Translations under genes and position numbers: made by a program | DNA from: an uncultured beta proteobacterium | Lineage (GTDB): Bacteria > Pseudomonadota > Gammaproteobacteria > Burkholderiales > Burkholderiaceae | DNA length: 5,615 nt | Direction of reading: 5' to 3' | Assembly: GCA_903938955.1 (NCBI GenBank) | Contig: CAJAFJ010000558.1 | Location: 1-5,615, forward strand | In this document: in pieces, positions 1 to 5,615 of the stretch | How positions within the stretch are numbered: position 1 is the stretch's first letter | Layout of the letters: every line of letters starts with the position of its first letter | Notes under the pieces: model-generated | Told to the model about the DNA's origin: nothing | What the model saw: only the letters and a program-made list of their open reading frames with translations | The model's database searches: none

Positions 1-31
1 AGAGAATCCATTTGGTCCCAAAGTATTGGGG

Positions 32-97
32 ATGTGATTGGTAAAGGTGTAAACCATGTGGTCGGTACCGGATGTAAACCATGTGTCCGGTACGGAC
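32..97. repeat. Tandem array of ~24-25 bp repeats beside tRNA-Phe, possible IS-end remnant
   Basis: Two good copies follow each other directly, at 48-72 and 73-97. Both begin with the identical 13-mer TGTAAACCATGTG (48-60 and 73-85) and continue into a GGTACCGGA / GGTACGGA tail that differs by single-base indels. A third, degenerate copy of the second half is at 32-47 (ATGTGATTGGTAAAGG against ATGTGGTCGGTACCGG at 56-71, 12 of 16 matching). The copies contain small palindromes: CGGTACCG at 63-70, and GTCCG/CGGAC around a GTA loop at 85-97. Several tandem transposase-binding repeats near the tips, beginning with TG, are known for IS21-type elements, and the motif looks to me like such an end. 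No transposase, full terminal inverted repeat or target duplication is visible, because the window begins here. The repeats are direct observation; the IS link is a weak inference. Confidence 0.6.
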
Positions 98-107
98 CGA
101 TGTTTCT

Positions 108-183
108 TGGTGGCCCGGGGCGGAATCGAACCACCGACACAAGGATTTTCAATCCTCTGCTCTACCGACTGAGCTACCAGGCC
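108..183 (-). tRNA. tRNA-Phe, anticodon GAA
   Basis: The minus strand folds into a complete 76 nt cloverleaf. The acceptor stem GGCCTGG pairs with CCGGGCC (one G-T pair), followed by discriminator A and an encoded CCA at 110-108. The D arm contains GCTCAGTCGGTAGAGC. The anticodon stem GAGGA/TCCTT encloses the loop TTGAAAA, giving anticodon GAA, which reads the Phe codons UUC and UUU. The T arm is GGTGG, TTCGATT, CCGCC. It delivers phenylalanine to the ribosome. It is the last gene on the minus strand here, 53 nt beyond the stop of the response regulator, and appears to have its own promoter. No intrinsic terminator with a T-tract is visible downstream before the window edge. Confidence 0.98.
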
Positions 184-192
184 AAGAATTAA

Positions 193-221
193 ATTATAGC
201 AGTATCTTTTTGACTTATTGA
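193..221 (-). promoter_or_regulatory. Probable sigma-70 promoter of tRNA-Phe
   Basis: On the minus strand a perfect -10 hexamer TATAAT lies at 198-193, preceded by TGC. With a 17 bp spacer the -35 position would be TCAATA (221-216), a poor match to TTGACA. The start site would fall near 187-184, leaving only about 1-4 nt of leader before the tRNA 5' end at 183. The sequence between the -10 and the tRNA is AT-rich (TTAATTCTT). The -10 is clear; the -35 and exact start are inferred. Transcripts from the upstream two-component operon could also read through, since no terminator is seen between 236 and 184. Confidence 0.55.
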
Positions 222-236
222 GCCGCAACGCCCTGA

Positions 237-914
237 TCAGGACGGATTACGCTTACCGCGTGCCAAGTCAACGCCCAATTGTTTTAATTTTCGGTAAAGG
301 TGCGTCCGCTCCAGTCCTGTTTTCTCGGCCACCCGGGTCATGGAACCGTTCTCCTTGGCCAGGTGGTATTCAAAATAAGCTTTCTCAAATTCATCCCGCG
401 ACTCGCGCAAGGGTTTGTCGAGCATGAAGCTTTGTTGTGATTGAAGCACGGCCTCTATTTCGACAACCAGGGTTTGCCCCGCGATAACACCCGCGTCTGC
501 TGCCAAAAAAGCGGACGTGGCCATCAAGGGCGCGGCGGGCTTGCGTAGCGCGCCACGTGCCAGTCCTTGCTCGACCGCTTTGAGCAGTTTTTGCAAAGTA
601 ATGGGTTTTTCCAAAAAGGCCAGAGCGCCGATTTTGGTCGCCTCTACCGCAGTGTCAATCGTGGCGTGGCCGCTCATCATGATGACGGGCATGGTTAGCG
701 CACCGGTTGTTGACCATTCCTTGAGCAGCGTCACGCCATCGGTATCGGGCATCCAGATGTCCAGCAACACGAGATCGGGGCGGTCGCGCAGGCGTGCGGC
801 ACGGGCCTGCGCGGCGTTTTCTGCCACTTCGACGTTGTGCCCCTCCTCGTTCAAAATTTCAGACAATAGATCCCGGATGCCGAGTTCGTCGTCAACCACC
901 AGTATGTTTGCCAT
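237..914 (-). CDS. ntrX: NtrX-type response regulator without AAA+ domain (receiver + Fis-type HTH)
   Basis: Cytoplasmic response regulator of 225 aa, the likely phosphorylation target of the kinase encoded just upstream. Residues 1-118 form a receiver domain with the acidic pair D8/D9, phosphoacceptor D52 (in LVLLDIWMPD), switch residue S81 (MMSGHA) and K103-P104. After a linker of about 50 residues, 170-216 form a Fis-type helix-turn-helix (LRESRDEFEKAYFEYHL, then MTRVAEKTGLERTHLYRKLK) that closely resembles the C-terminus of NtrX proteins. Canonical NtrX is about 450 aa and has a central sigma-54 AAA+ ATPase; none is present here (no Walker A and no GAFTGA motif). The frame is open throughout, so this is not a recent frameshift. 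It probably binds DNA as a phosphorylation-controlled dimer; its target genes are unknown. The ATG at 914 has an AAGGGA ribosome site at 931-926, 11 nt away, and follows the kinase stop by 38 nt. Family assignment is firm; the ntrX name rests on the HTH similarity and the pairing with NtrY. Confidence 0.9.
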   Translation of the reverse strand: MANILVVDDELGIRDLLSEILNEEGHNVEVAENAAQARAARLRDRPDLVLLDIWMPDTDGVTLLKEWSTTGALTMPVIMMSGHATIDTAVEATKIGALAFLEKPITLQKLLKAVEQGLARGALRKPAAPLMATSAFLAADAGVIAGQTLVVEIEAVLQSQQSFMLDKPLRESRDEFEKAYFEYHLAKENGSMTRVAEKTGLERTHLYRKLKQLGVDLARGKRNPS

Positions 915-952
915 GATTTATCGTATCCCTTGAATGTGCTTGACTCGCCCGG

Positions 953-3244
953 CTAGACCGGGATGGCGCCCTTTAAGGCAAATGATAACGACACTTGCGC
1001 GCCGATTATTTTTCCATCTTCGACCCGGTTGGCTATGTCGACGCGCGTCCCATGTTCGTCGGCAATTTTCTTGACCACAGCCAACCCCAGCCCGGTACCC
1101 CGGGCCTTGGTGGTGACGTAGGGTTCGAACGCGCGCTTGAGAATGTGCTCCGGAAAACCGGTACCGCTGTCCATCACGCTCAAGCGCACCCGCTCCGCCG
1201 TGTCATTGCATTGGGTTTTGACCACCACGCTGTGGCCGACATCGGTGAAGCCGGCGGTGACCGTGGCATCCTGGGCGTTCTGCAACAAGTTGTGCAAGAC
1301 CTGGCGCAGTTGTTGGGCATCGCCCATCACGTGGGGGTTGCGCGGATCCAACTCGATTTGCACGGGGACCTGCGCGGTTTCATTGCCATACAACTGCAAC
1401 ACTTCGGCGACCAATAAATTCAAATCAACCAGTTTCAACTCGGCAGCGGGCAAGCGCGCGTAGTCGCGAAATTCGTTCACCAGACGCTTCATGGCGTCCA
1501 CTTGATCGACGATGGTTTTGACAGATTTGGTGAGCAAGGCCTGTTCAGGCTCGGCCAGCTTGCCGGTCAATTTCATCTCCAAACGTTCGGCTGACAGCTG
1601 GATCGGGGTCAAGGGATTTTTGATCTCATGCGCCAAACGCCGGGCCACTTCGCCCCATGCCTGAGAGCGCTGGGCCGACACGATTTCGGAAATATCGTCA
1701 AACACCAACAGCCTGGCTGTGCCAGGCAACTCGGCACCACGCGCTACCAAAATAATTGCCTCATCAGCCTGCCGACCGGTGAGAGCGGCGGCGGCGTTAC
1801 CCAGCTCAAAGGATTGCTGCCAATGATCCAACCCATGTTCGGCGCGGTCACCCAAAAACGAATCAAACTGGGCTTGCACACTGTCCCCAAACGTCTGCAT
1901 GCCCTCAATGTCCGCCAGGCGGCGTCCTTCACAAGCCGCCAGCGGCACCCGCAAGATGCGTGTCGCACCGGGATTGGACGACAAGATGACGCCTTGCGCA
2001 TCCAACACCATGACACCGGCCGTGAGGTTGTCCAGAATGGTCTGCAGGTTGGCCCGGGCCGCGTTCACCTGCTCCATGCTGATCTGCACGGACGCGCGGG
2101 CATCGGCCAGTTGCTGCGTCATGTCAGAGAACGAGCGGGTTAAGCCATCCAGTTCGTCACGCCCTTGCAGCGACACTTTGGGCGTCAAATCGCCCGCCGC
2201 CACCTGGCGCACGCCATCGGCCAGCAGCAACAGGGGCCGCGCGATCTGATTGCCCAACAGCACGGCCAGCAACACCGCGCCAAAGATGGCTAGAAACAAG
2301 CTGAGCGTGAGCGTGCCGATGTACATGCGGCGCAGTCCGTCGCGTGCCAGCGCCCGCTCCTGGTATTCCCGGTTGGCCTCCGTCACGGCCAGCGCATTAG
2401 CCACCAGGGTGGGAGGCAACGCTTGCGTCACCAACAAAAATCGCGGTTCACTGAGCAAACCCAAACTGTTGCTGGCCACCAGCACCAAGGCTTTGATTCG
2501 GGCATTGCCGGCGATGCCTGGCACGGCATCGTCAAGCCCCTCGATCCAGGTGAGTGAGCGTTGTGCACGGGCATTGCGAAATTGCTGCGGGCTGGGTCGC
2601 TCCGGATTGAGCTGGTAGCGCGACTGACCGGCGGCGGCCAGCAGTTGCCCCGAGGCGCTCCAAAGGATCAGGTCACTCGCGCCCAATTGATCGCGGGCCC
2701 GTTCAAGGGGCAATGCCGCGCTGGCATCCTGGACGACCGCCAGTTGCACGGCAGTGGCCCGCGCCTTGCTCGCCAGTTCATTGGAAAGGGCCTCAAGTGT
2801 CACGCGCCCGAGGTTCAGCCCGGCCTCCAGTGCGCCCTCTACCTTGACATCAAACCAGCTTTCAATCGAGCGCGAGACGAACTGGTAGGAGACTGTATAG
2901 ATCAACACACCGGGGGCAAAACCCGCCAAGGCAAAAATAGCCGCCAGTTTGACCAGCAGCCGGCTCCCGAATTTACCCTGGCGCAATCGCCGCATCAAAC
3001 GGTAAGCGATCCAAACGATGACGACCAGCAGCACGCTGGCCACCACCATATTGAGGGTGAAGAGGCGCGCGTAGTTGCGCTCGTACATCTCGCGGTTGGT
3101 GGTGGCCTGGGTCAATAAAAACAGCAGCACCAAACCGACCGCCACCATGGTAGCCAGACCCGCGCCCACCGCCCAGCGCAAGGCACGTGGATTCCGGAGC
3201 GAAAACCGCCCAGTAAAACTAGCCGAGTTTGCCAGACCGTTCAC
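953..3244 (-). CDS. ntrY: NtrY-type membrane sensor histidine kinase
   Basis: Inner-membrane sensor kinase of 763 aa. Predicted membrane segments are at about 22-45, 61-83, 97-121 and 308-331, with a basic cytoplasmic loop (RLMRRLRQGKFGSR) after TM2 and a periplasmic sensor region of about 185 residues (122-307). HAMP follows at about 332-384, then a PAS domain at about 395-525. The HisKA H-box has phosphoacceptor H539 (RRLAHEIKNPLTPIQLSAE). The ATPase domain has N656 (NLLQNAQDA), the G1 box DSGTGFP (692-698), the F box FEPYVTTK (706-713) and the G2 box GTGLGLAVV (716-724), so all catalytic boxes are intact. Four TMs plus HAMP-PAS-HisKA-HATPase is the NtrY architecture. NtrY/NtrX systems are linked to nitrogen metabolism in alphaproteobacteria and to redox or respiration in Neisseria; the signal here is unknown. 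I chose the GTG at 3244: it overlaps the upstream stop as GTGA and has GGAAAG 6 nt upstream. A TTG at 3295 would add 17 polar residues and overlap the upstream gene by 55 bp. Confidence 0.93.
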   Translation of the reverse strand: MNGLANSASFTGRFSLRNPRALRWAVGAGLATMVAVGLVLLFLLTQATTNREMYERNYARLFTLNMVVASVLLVVIVWIAYRLMRRLRQGKFGSRLLVKLAAIFALAGFAPGVLIYTVSYQFVSRSIESWFDVKVEGALEAGLNLGRVTLEALSNELASKARATAVQLAVVQDASAALPLERARDQLGASDLILWSASGQLLAAAGQSRYQLNPERPSPQQFRNARAQRSLTWIEGLDDAVPGIAGNARIKALVLVASNSLGLLSEPRFLLVTQALPPTLVANALAVTEANREYQERALARDGLRRMYIGTLTLSLFLAIFGAVLLAVLLGNQIARPLLLLADGVRQVAAGDLTPKVSLQGRDELDGLTRSFSDMTQQLADARASVQISMEQVNAARANLQTILDNLTAGVMVLDAQGVILSSNPGATRILRVPLAACEGRRLADIEGMQTFGDSVQAQFDSFLGDRAEHGLDHWQQSFELGNAAAALTGRQADEAIILVARGAELPGTARLLVFDDISEIVSAQRSQAWGEVARRLAHEIKNPLTPIQLSAERLEMKLTGKLAEPEQALLTKSVKTIVDQVDAMKRLVNEFRDYARLPAAELKLVDLNLLVAEVLQLYGNETAQVPVQIELDPRNPHVMGDAQQLRQVLHNLLQNAQDATVTAGFTDVGHSVVVKTQCNDTAERVRLSVMDSGTGFPEHILKRAFEPYVTTKARGTGLGLAVVKKIADEHGTRVDIANRVEDGKIIGAQVSLSFALKGAIPV

Positions 3245-3873
3245 TTGATGCTTTCCAGAACCAATGGACGACGAATCGATGCGGATATATCCCAATCACT
3301 CTGGCCCATCGTACCGATCAGCAAGGGGCGCGGCAGTTGCGAGACATCGAGGCGAAAACGGAAATCAACAAAATGGCGCTGATCAAGATTGATGTCCGCG
3401 ACCTCCGCGATGTTCCAGCGCGACAAACGCTGCACAGCCGCCAGCGCATCATGCAAGGTGTCAAAGTTTTGGTTCAGCGCCATGCCCAGGCCGGCGTTGG
3501 TGATCAGGCCAGAGGCGACGTTCAAGCGCCAACGCCTTGTCAGCGGTTGATAAGCCAGGCGCATGTGGCGTTCAACACTGAGGACTTTTTTGTGACTCCA
3601 GTACCAACGTTCGCGCAGGATGTCCGCTTCAGCGACGAAGAACAGCGGCACGCCTTTTTGCAACGCGTCCTCAACCACCGAGGGCAACTCAAATTTGATG
3701 GTCGCCGTGAGCAACACCGAGTCGCTCGCCTGCTCCAGTTTCAACAGGGTTATTTCAGCGGTCGGGACGTCCGCCCACGCCCACCCCGGCATCCCCAAAG
3801 CCAGACTGATGCACGTCAGCAGGCCGATCAGGTCAAGCCGCGCGCTTTTCCAGCAGTGCGTAATAAAAGCCAT
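3241..3873 (-). CDS. Secreted DUF4390 family protein
   Basis: Predicted exported protein of 210 aa with no known biochemical function. The N-terminus looks like a signal peptide: basic residues (K9, R12), a hydrophobic stretch at about 13-29, and a probable cleavage site after WAWA (31-34), giving a periplasmic or surface protein of about 176 aa. The mature part is rich in beta-strand patterns and carries blocks I associate with DUF4390: ALQKGVPLFFVAEADILRE (69-87), RHMRLAYQPLTRRWRLN (102-118) and FRFRLDVSQLPRPLLIG (171-187). The gene sits between rsmB and the ntrY-type kinase, as I recall for other betaproteobacteria, so it may help NtrY sense envelope signals; that is inference. I chose ATG 3873, which overlaps the end of rsmB by 41 bp. 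GTG 3882 would add three residues. Neither start has a good Shine-Dalgarno, so translation is probably coupled to rsmB. Its stop forms the GTGA overlap with ntrY. Confidence 0.85.
   Translation of the reverse strand: MAFITHCWKSARLDLIGLLTCISLALGMPGWAWADVPTAEITLLKLEQASDSVLLTATIKFELPSVVEDALQKGVPLFFVAEADILRERWYWSHKKVLSVERHMRLAYQPLTRRWRLNVASGLITNAGLGMALNQNFDTLHDALAAVQRLSRWNIAEVADINLDQRHFVDFRFRLDVSQLPRPLLIGTMGQSDWDISASIRRPLVLESIK
3251..3256 (-). promoter_or_regulatory. Ribosome binding site that decides the ntrY start
   Basis: The minus strand reads GGAAAG at 3256-3251, followed by CATCAA and then GTG at 3244-3242. This Shine-Dalgarno-like site lies within the last codons of the DUF4390 gene and fits the GTG start, not the upstream TTG at 3295. 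With the 4 bp GTGA overlap it implies translational coupling between the two genes. Confidence 0.65.
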
Positions 3874-5158
3874 CGTGGTCACTTGCTGAATTGTCGGGAG
3901 TGGTCGGGTTGATGTCGCTGCTGAGCGAGATTAAATGCCCGGGCGAAGGCAATAGATTCGCCTGGTTTGTGTTTTTCAGGAAAGATTGGATCTGATCTTC
4001 ACCTTCGGCCTTGAACACCGAACAGGTGCAGTACAAAAGACGCCCCCCCGGCTTCAGCAAGGGCCACAAGGCCTTGAGCAAGCGCGCCTGAATCGCGCCC
4101 AGCTGCGCAATATCGGACTCACGCCGTAACCAGCGCACATCGGGGTGGCGCCGGACGATGCCGGAGGCCGAGCACGGCGCATCCAACAAAATGGCGTCAA
4201 ACAATTGGCCATTCCACCACCGGTCAGGTTGTGCCGCATCCGCCGTCAGCACCTGGGCTTGCAGCCCCAGGCGCTGCAATGTTTGGTGAATTTTGTCGCA
4301 GCGCAGCGCATCCACATCCAGCGCGGTGACGTGGCCGTCCATGAGTTCCAGCAAATGAGCTGTCTTGCCACCGGGTGCCGCGCACGCATCCAACACGCGC
4401 AGTGGCTCATCAGATGTCAGGCCGTTCAGCAACAGCGGTGCCGCGAGTTGCGCCGCCGCATCCTGCACGGACACGACGCCGTCGGCAAAGCCTGGCAGCG
4501 CCAGCACCGGCTTGGCTTGCGCCAGCGTGACGCCGTAAGGACCGGCAGGCATGGCGCTGATACCGGCCTCCTGCAGTGTTTTCAAATAGGGCACAACACC
4601 GCTACGCCGGGCATTGACGCGCAAGGTCATGGGCGCATGGCGGTTGTTGGCGGCCAGCATGGCCTGCCAGCGGGTAGGCCACTCTTTTTGCAGGCGAGTG
4701 ATCCACCACTTGGGATGATTCCAGACCGCGACCGGGTTCTTCTCGGTGTGAGCCACCAGACTGTCGCGCTCACGCAGAAAACGCCTCAAGCAGGCATTGA
4801 TAAAACTGGCTTGCGGCTGTGTCGCTGGATTTCTCTTGGCAGCCTCAACCGCCTGATTGACCAAGGTAAAAGCCTCATAGGGAGCGTCTTCTTCGTGCCA
4901 GGCTAACGCCAGCGCCGTGCACAACAAGGCATCGGCCGGCGGTGGTGGCGAGCGGCTGGCGAGTTGCTGCCGGATCGCCTCAGCCCGCCCGAGCGAGCGC
5001 AGCACATGAAATGCCAGCGCCTGCACGCCAGGCCGAAGTTCAGCGGACACCGCAGCCAGGGCGGCAGTACCGGAGACACCGCTGCGAATAGCTTGCAATA
5101 CGTTTGCCACGGCTTGCAACTGTCGCCACAAGGGAATTTTTTGTTCGTTTGCGTCCAT
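3833..5158 (-). CDS. rsmB: 16S rRNA (cytosine(967)-C5)-methyltransferase RsmB
   Basis: SAM-dependent RNA methyltransferase (also called Fmu or Sun) of 441 aa, close to the E. coli length of 429. In E. coli it methylates C5 of 16S rRNA cytosine 967. The N-terminal ~135 residues are the alpha-helical NusB-like RNA-binding domain. SAM motif I is DACAAPGGKTAHLLEL (257-272), followed by acidic D281 (TALDVD) and D307. Motif IV is LLDAPCSASGIVRRHPD with C329, and motif VI is LLYCTCSVFKAEGE with nucleophile C379, so both catalytic cysteines are present. The protein ends in the usual DGFYYALLEK strand (429-438). I chose ATG 5158, which has AAGG at 5168-5165 with 6 nt spacing; a TTG two codons upstream (5164) would overlap that site. 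It is the first gene of the apparent operon with the DUF4390 protein and the NtrYX pair, and lies downstream of rpoC beyond a terminator. The assignment is secure. Confidence 0.97.
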   Translation of the reverse strand: MDANEQKIPLWRQLQAVANVLQAIRSGVSGTAALAAVSAELRPGVQALAFHVLRSLGRAEAIRQQLASRSPPPPADALLCTALALAWHEEDAPYEAFTLVNQAVEAAKRNPATQPQASFINACLRRFLRERDSLVAHTEKNPVAVWNHPKWWITRLQKEWPTRWQAMLAANNRHAPMTLRVNARRSGVVPYLKTLQEAGISAMPAGPYGVTLAQAKPVLALPGFADGVVSVQDAAAQLAAPLLLNGLTSDEPLRVLDACAAPGGKTAHLLELMDGHVTALDVDALRCDKIHQTLQRLGLQAQVLTADAAQPDRWWNGQLFDAILLDAPCSASGIVRRHPDVRWLRRESDIAQLGAIQARLLKALWPLLKPGGRLLYCTCSVFKAEGEDQIQSFLKNTNQANLLPSPGHLISLSSDINPTTPDNSASDHDGFYYALLEKRAA

Positions 5159-5164
5159 CTTCAA

Positions 5165-5168
5165 CCTT
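5165..5168 (-). promoter_or_regulatory. rsmB: Ribosome binding site of rsmB next to a small hairpin
   Basis: AAGG at 5168-5165 lies 6 nt before ATG 5158 and supports that start over TTG 5164. Immediately upstream, at 5184-5170, ATCGGC and GCCGAT can pair around a 3 nt loop. This short stem ends one base from the ribosome site. Whether it affects initiation cannot be told from sequence. Confidence 0.55.
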
Positions 5169-5190
5169 GATCGGCGGTGCCGATGTGAAA

Positions 5191-5215
5191 CCTAACAGCG
5201 CGGCCCTAGCAGCGC
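5191..5215. repeat. Short tandem repeat in the rsmB leader
   Basis: On the plus strand CCTAACAGCGC (5191-5201) and CCTAGCAGCGC (5205-5215) are 11-mers differing at one base, with a 14 bp period, separated by GGC. They lie between the candidate promoter and the ribosome site of rsmB. The spacing does not correspond to a known operator that I recognise; it may be chance in GC-rich DNA. Confidence 0.4.
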
Positions 5216-5218
5216 CGC

Positions 5219-5247
5219 ATTGATCTTTGACACCCGGAGGCAGTCAA
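5219..5247 (-). promoter_or_regulatory. Weak candidate promoter of the rsmB-ntrYX operon
   Basis: On the minus strand TTGACT (5247-5242) is a good -35 match. It is followed after 17 bp by ATCAAT (5224-5219), a poor -10. The -35 is one arm of an inverted repeat, TTTGAC (5226-5231) and GTCAAA (5243-5248) with an 11 bp gap, which could be a protein-binding site. The element sits between the rpoC terminator and rsmB, where an operon promoter is expected, but the -10 match is too weak for a firm call. Confidence 0.3.
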
Positions 5248-5270
5248 ACCCAACCCTCCTGAAAGCAATA

Positions 5271-5312
5271 AAAAACGCCTCAAACCCCGTATGCAGGGTG
5301 TGAGGCGTTTTT
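5271..5312 (-). terminator. Rho-independent terminator of rpoC
   Basis: The arms AAAAACGCCTCA (5271-5282) and TGAGGCGTTTTT (5301-5312) pair perfectly. After one A-G mismatch, ACCC pairs with GGGT, leaving an 8 nt loop at 5288-5295. Read on the minus strand, the hairpin begins about 21 nt after the rpoC stop and ends in TTTTTTATT (5275-5267). The plus-strand side also has a T-rich tail (TTTTTATTTT, 5308-5317), so it could work in both directions. It separates the RNA polymerase operon from rsmB. Confidence 0.9.
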
Positions 5313-5333
5313 ATTTTAGTAGCAGTTCGAGGC

Positions 5334-5615
<282 letters not shown>

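Noticed and set aside
85..97. Hairpin GTCCG-GTA-CGGAC as a terminator for tRNA-Phe
   Set aside because: The stem is only 5 bp and no T-tract follows on the minus strand; it is better explained as part of the tandem repeats.
32..97. CRISPR-like array
   Set aside because: The units are directly abutting with no unique spacers, there are only two to three copies, and no cas gene is present.
517..933. Plus-strand open frame of 138 codons opposite the response regulator
   Set aside because: It lies antisense to a regulator with an intact receiver domain and HTH; its translation is low-complexity Ser/Arg/Ala with no recognisable domain.
915..952. Separate promoter or terminator between ntrY and ntrX
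   Set aside because: The 38 nt gap shows only a ribosome site; there is no convincing -35/-10 pair or hairpin with a T-tract.
1628..3118. Several plus-strand open frames opposite ntrY
   Set aside because: They mirror the codon bias of the kinase gene in GC-rich DNA, overlap one another in different frames and show no domain or ribosome site.
4145..4906. Plus-strand open frame of 253 codons opposite rsmB
   Set aside because: It is antisense to a complete, motif-verified rsmB, and its His/Gln/Arg-rich translation is typical of shadow frames.
5159..5164. TTG at 5164 as the rsmB start
   Set aside because: It would overlap the AAGG ribosome site that is well spaced for ATG 5158.
5227..5232. Perfect TTGACA on the plus strand as a promoter -35
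   Set aside because: No -10-like hexamer lies 16-18 bp downstream, and no plus-strand gene follows.

Overview
The window looks like chromosomal DNA from a betaproteobacterium, most likely Burkholderiales and possibly Comamonadaceae. The reasons are the RpoC C-terminus, moderately high GC with matching codon use, and the gene order rsmB / DUF4390 protein / ntrY-type kinase / ntrX-type regulator. The genus is an inference from remembered protein families; no search was run. Every gene I can support is on the minus strand, so transcription runs from high to low coordinates.

Layout, in order of transcription: (1) 5615-5334, the last 93 codons of rpoC (RNA polymerase beta'), ended by a strong hairpin terminator at 5312-5271. 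(2) A leader of about 110 bp with a weak promoter candidate, a short tandem repeat and a small hairpin next to the ribosome binding site. (3) rsmB (5158-3833), a 16S rRNA m5C methyltransferase. (4) A secreted DUF4390 protein (3873-3241) whose start lies inside the end of rsmB. (5) An NtrY-type membrane sensor kinase (3244-953) that starts on a GTGA overlap with the DUF4390 stop. (6) An NtrX-type response regulator (914-237), 38 nt downstream. (7) A short spacer carrying a TATAAT promoter, then tRNA-Phe(GAA) (183-108). (8) At the left edge, a tandem array of about 24-25 bp repeats that resembles the end of an insertion sequence but has no transposase in view.

Items 3-6 are packed like one operon: overlaps of 41 bp and 4 bp, then a 38 nt gap, with no terminator between them. 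This links an rRNA modification enzyme to an envelope-exposed two-component system. NtrY would sense a periplasmic or membrane signal through its four-TM input region, possibly with the secreted DUF4390 protein as partner, and pass phosphate from H539 to D52 of the regulator. The regulator has only receiver and Fis-type DNA-binding domains. The sigma-54 AAA+ ATPase domain of canonical NtrX is absent, so it should act by plain DNA binding rather than as a sigma-54 enhancer-binding activator.

The region is mostly ordinary core genome. The points most worth a second look are the AAA+-less NtrX, the DUF4390 protein lodged between rsmB and ntrY, and the repeat array beside the tRNA gene. I did not find a clearly new system.
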